Under the pieces are notes generated by a model. It saw only the letters and a program-made list of their open reading frames with translations. It had not been told where the DNA came from and did no database searches. From Chlorogloea sp. CCALA 695 (GTDB taxonomy: Bacteria; Cyanobacteriota; Cyanobacteriia; Cyanobacteriales; Chroococcidiopsidaceae), in the NCBI RefSeq assembly GCF_003003885.1, contig NZ_PVWN01000002.1, positions 62,001 through 126,000 on the forward strand: a stretch of 64,000 nt of DNA, written 5' to 3'. Below, one piece after another: positions 62,769 to 64,000 of the stretch. Within the stretch, counting starts at the first letter, position 1, and each line of letters opens with the position of its first letter. The translations under genes and the position numbers were made by a program.

Positions 62769-64000
62769 CTACGACTTTAGAGGTAATTGTCCCGGTGGAT
62801 TAGAGTAATAGCTGGCAATTAAAGCCACCATTAACCACCAAACTGTATTAATTTCAGGACGATACCAAACCGTGTCTACGGCTCCATGAGCCAGCATACC
62901 GACAATAACTGCCGTCGCCCCAATTAACCAAAAACCTTCACGACTTCTTGTTTCCCGCAGCTTCATTAGTTGCACCCAGCCTTGATTTAAGGTGACAACT
63001 AATAACCACAGGAAACACGCCAAACCAACAAAACCTGTTTCTACAGCAATTTCTAGCAGCACAGAGTAAGCACTTAAAGCCGTGAACCGGGGGCGCTGGT
63101 AGAGAGGATAAATTTTATTAAAAGCATTATTACCAGGGCCAATACCCAAAAACGGGCGATCGCGGATCATCTCTATTACTGCCGCCCAAACATTTTGGCG
63201 GAAATTATTACTACTGTCGCCTCTACCCGCAAAAATAGTTAAAAGGCGATCGCGCAACGATTCACTCAAGACTATTGCCGCTAATAATAAAATAGCCAAA
63301 CTACCAATAAAAATTGCGATCGCCCATTTGCGCCAAAAACTCGGCAAGTATTGCGCCCACCACTGGCGCAGCAAAAATACCACCGCTACCATTGCTACTA
63401 CCGTCGCAATCCAACCGCCACGACTACCAGTAAAAGCCAAACAAGCAGCATTGACTAAAAACATAGTTAACGCTAAAGCTTTTGCCGTCCACCTCTGCCA
63501 CGCAAATATCGCCACAAAACTTAGAATCAAGGCGGGTAACAAGTACCCCGCCAGTAAATTAGGATTGCCTAAATAACTATAAACTCGCGTTGCCGTTGCT
63601 TGGGCTGAATTAGGATCGTTCCAAGTTGCTAGAGGTTCTACTTTATCGAACCATTGCTGCACCCCATAGACGCTGACAATTAGGGCAACATGGAGGTATA
63701 CGCCAATTACGAAACTTCGTAGCCGAGGAAATCGCAGCACCCGCGCTGACAACGCAAATAGCAATAAATAAGAAGTTAGCTTCATTAGCCCCGCAAAAGC
63801 GTCAGCCTTGACGGGGGATAAAGCCGTTGCCACCGTAGCAATTGCCCAATATAGCAAAACTAACCAATGAATTGGGGTAACTTTGGTTTTGGCATCGTCT
63901 GCCACAGTTAGCAGTATCCAAAAACTACCACAGGCAAGCAGCAACACTTTGACTAAATCGTTAGATACAAAAGGCGCTAGTCCAAATACTAAGCTAACTA
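62769..64000 (-). CDS. ictB: IctB-family membrane protein (O-antigen ligase/bicarbonate-transport related), 5' end outside
   Basis: About 410 residues are visible and the frame stays open to base 64000, where the reading LAPFVSNDLVKVLLLACGSF matches IctB, so the true start is outside the window. The protein has about ten hydrophobic helices, SYLGNPNLLAGYLLPAL, and the Wzy/WaaL-type motif FLGIGPGNNAF plus AHGAVDTVWYRPEIN. IctB was named for inorganic carbon transport in Synechococcus, yet the fold is that of O-antigen ligases, so the true activity is unsettled. Confidence 0.88.
   Translation of the reverse strand, partial: VSLVFGLAPFVSNDLVKVLLLACGSFWILLTVADDAKTKVTPIHWLVLLYWAIATVATALSPVKADAFAGLMKLTSYLLLFALSARVLRFPRLRSFVIGVYLHVALIVSVYGVQQWFDKVEPLATWNDPNSAQATATRVYSYLGNPNLLAGYLLPALILSFVAIFAWQRWTAKALALTMFLVNAACLAFTGSRGGWIATVVAMVAVVFLLRQWWAQYLPSFWRKWAIAIFIGSLAILLLAAIVLSESLRDRLLTIFAGRGDSSNNFRQNVWAAVIEMIRDRPFLGIGPGNNAFNKIYPLYQRPRFTALSAYSVLLEIAVETGFVGLACFLWLLVVTLNQGWVQLMKLRETRSREGFWLIGATAVIVGMLAHGAVDTVWYRPEINTVWWLMVALIASYYSNPPGQLPLKS

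Overview
This window is chromosomal DNA from a cyanobacterium. The palindrome GCGATCGC (HIP1) recurs throughout. Many products are typical of cyanobacteria: a CrtD-type carotenoid desaturase, DesA acyl-lipid desaturase, an IctB-family protein, a Tic20-family protein, a CYP110-like P450, a cyanobacterial-type GlgC and a fused ModBC. No heterocyst, phycobilisome or photosystem genes are present, so order and genus cannot be fixed; a coccoid or Chroococcidiopsis-like lineage would fit but is a guess. No rRNA, tRNA, CRISPR array, transposase or phage gene was recognised.

Layout. 1-6.4 kb is an accessory island: the tail of a Uma2-family protein, a Dnd-associated protein, divergent dndB, and the overlapping dndC-dndD-dndE genes of DNA phosphorothioation, followed by an unknown gene. 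6.5-28 kb is mostly housekeeping: recG, tsf-rpsB, a glycosyltransferase flanked by inverted short repeats, argG, dedA, a STAS protein, rpsF, a FAH-family hydrolase, a Tic20-like protein, glyA, cinA, a 45-codon small gene, aroQ, a degenerate DraG-like protein, a PgpH-like c-di-AMP phosphodiesterase, glgC and an ATP-grasp protein. 28-33.7 kb (minus strand) has ureA and ureD behind a run of four tiny DUF genes, one without a normal start codon, then a three-gene group of radical SAM protein, coiled-coil methyltransferase and M15-like peptidase that I cannot match to a known system. 33.9-49.4 kb holds crtD, desA, a GNAT protein, a methyltransferase, modA-modBC, a TPR protein, aspA, a GH13 enzyme, a second Uma2 protein, a transketolase-like enzyme and a P450. 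49.5-55.7 kb is a co-directional run of four pseudopilin-like genes, a GGDEF diguanylate cyclase and a glycosyltransferase-TPR protein, suggesting a pilus or secretion function linked to c-di-GMP. 55.7-57.5 kb encodes two exported carbonic-anhydrase-type proteins side by side. 57.6-64 kb has ylqF, a universal stress protein, pgk, three small conserved genes, a sugar epimerase and the 3' part of an ictB-like gene cut by the window edge.

Dispersed repeats are a clear feature. A palindrome with arms like TGTAGAGACGTTGCA occurs in several variants, mostly at gene ends where it probably acts as a terminator, but one copy lies inside the 5' coding region of modA. Heptamer repeats (TTGGGAA/GGTAATT type) lie upstream of cinA and on both sides of the glycosyltransferase gene.

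The best candidates for new biology are the radical SAM/methyltransferase/peptidase group, the apparently restriction-less Dnd locus with its associated protein, the small-DUF block attached to a split urease operon, and the paired exported carbonic anhydrase genes.
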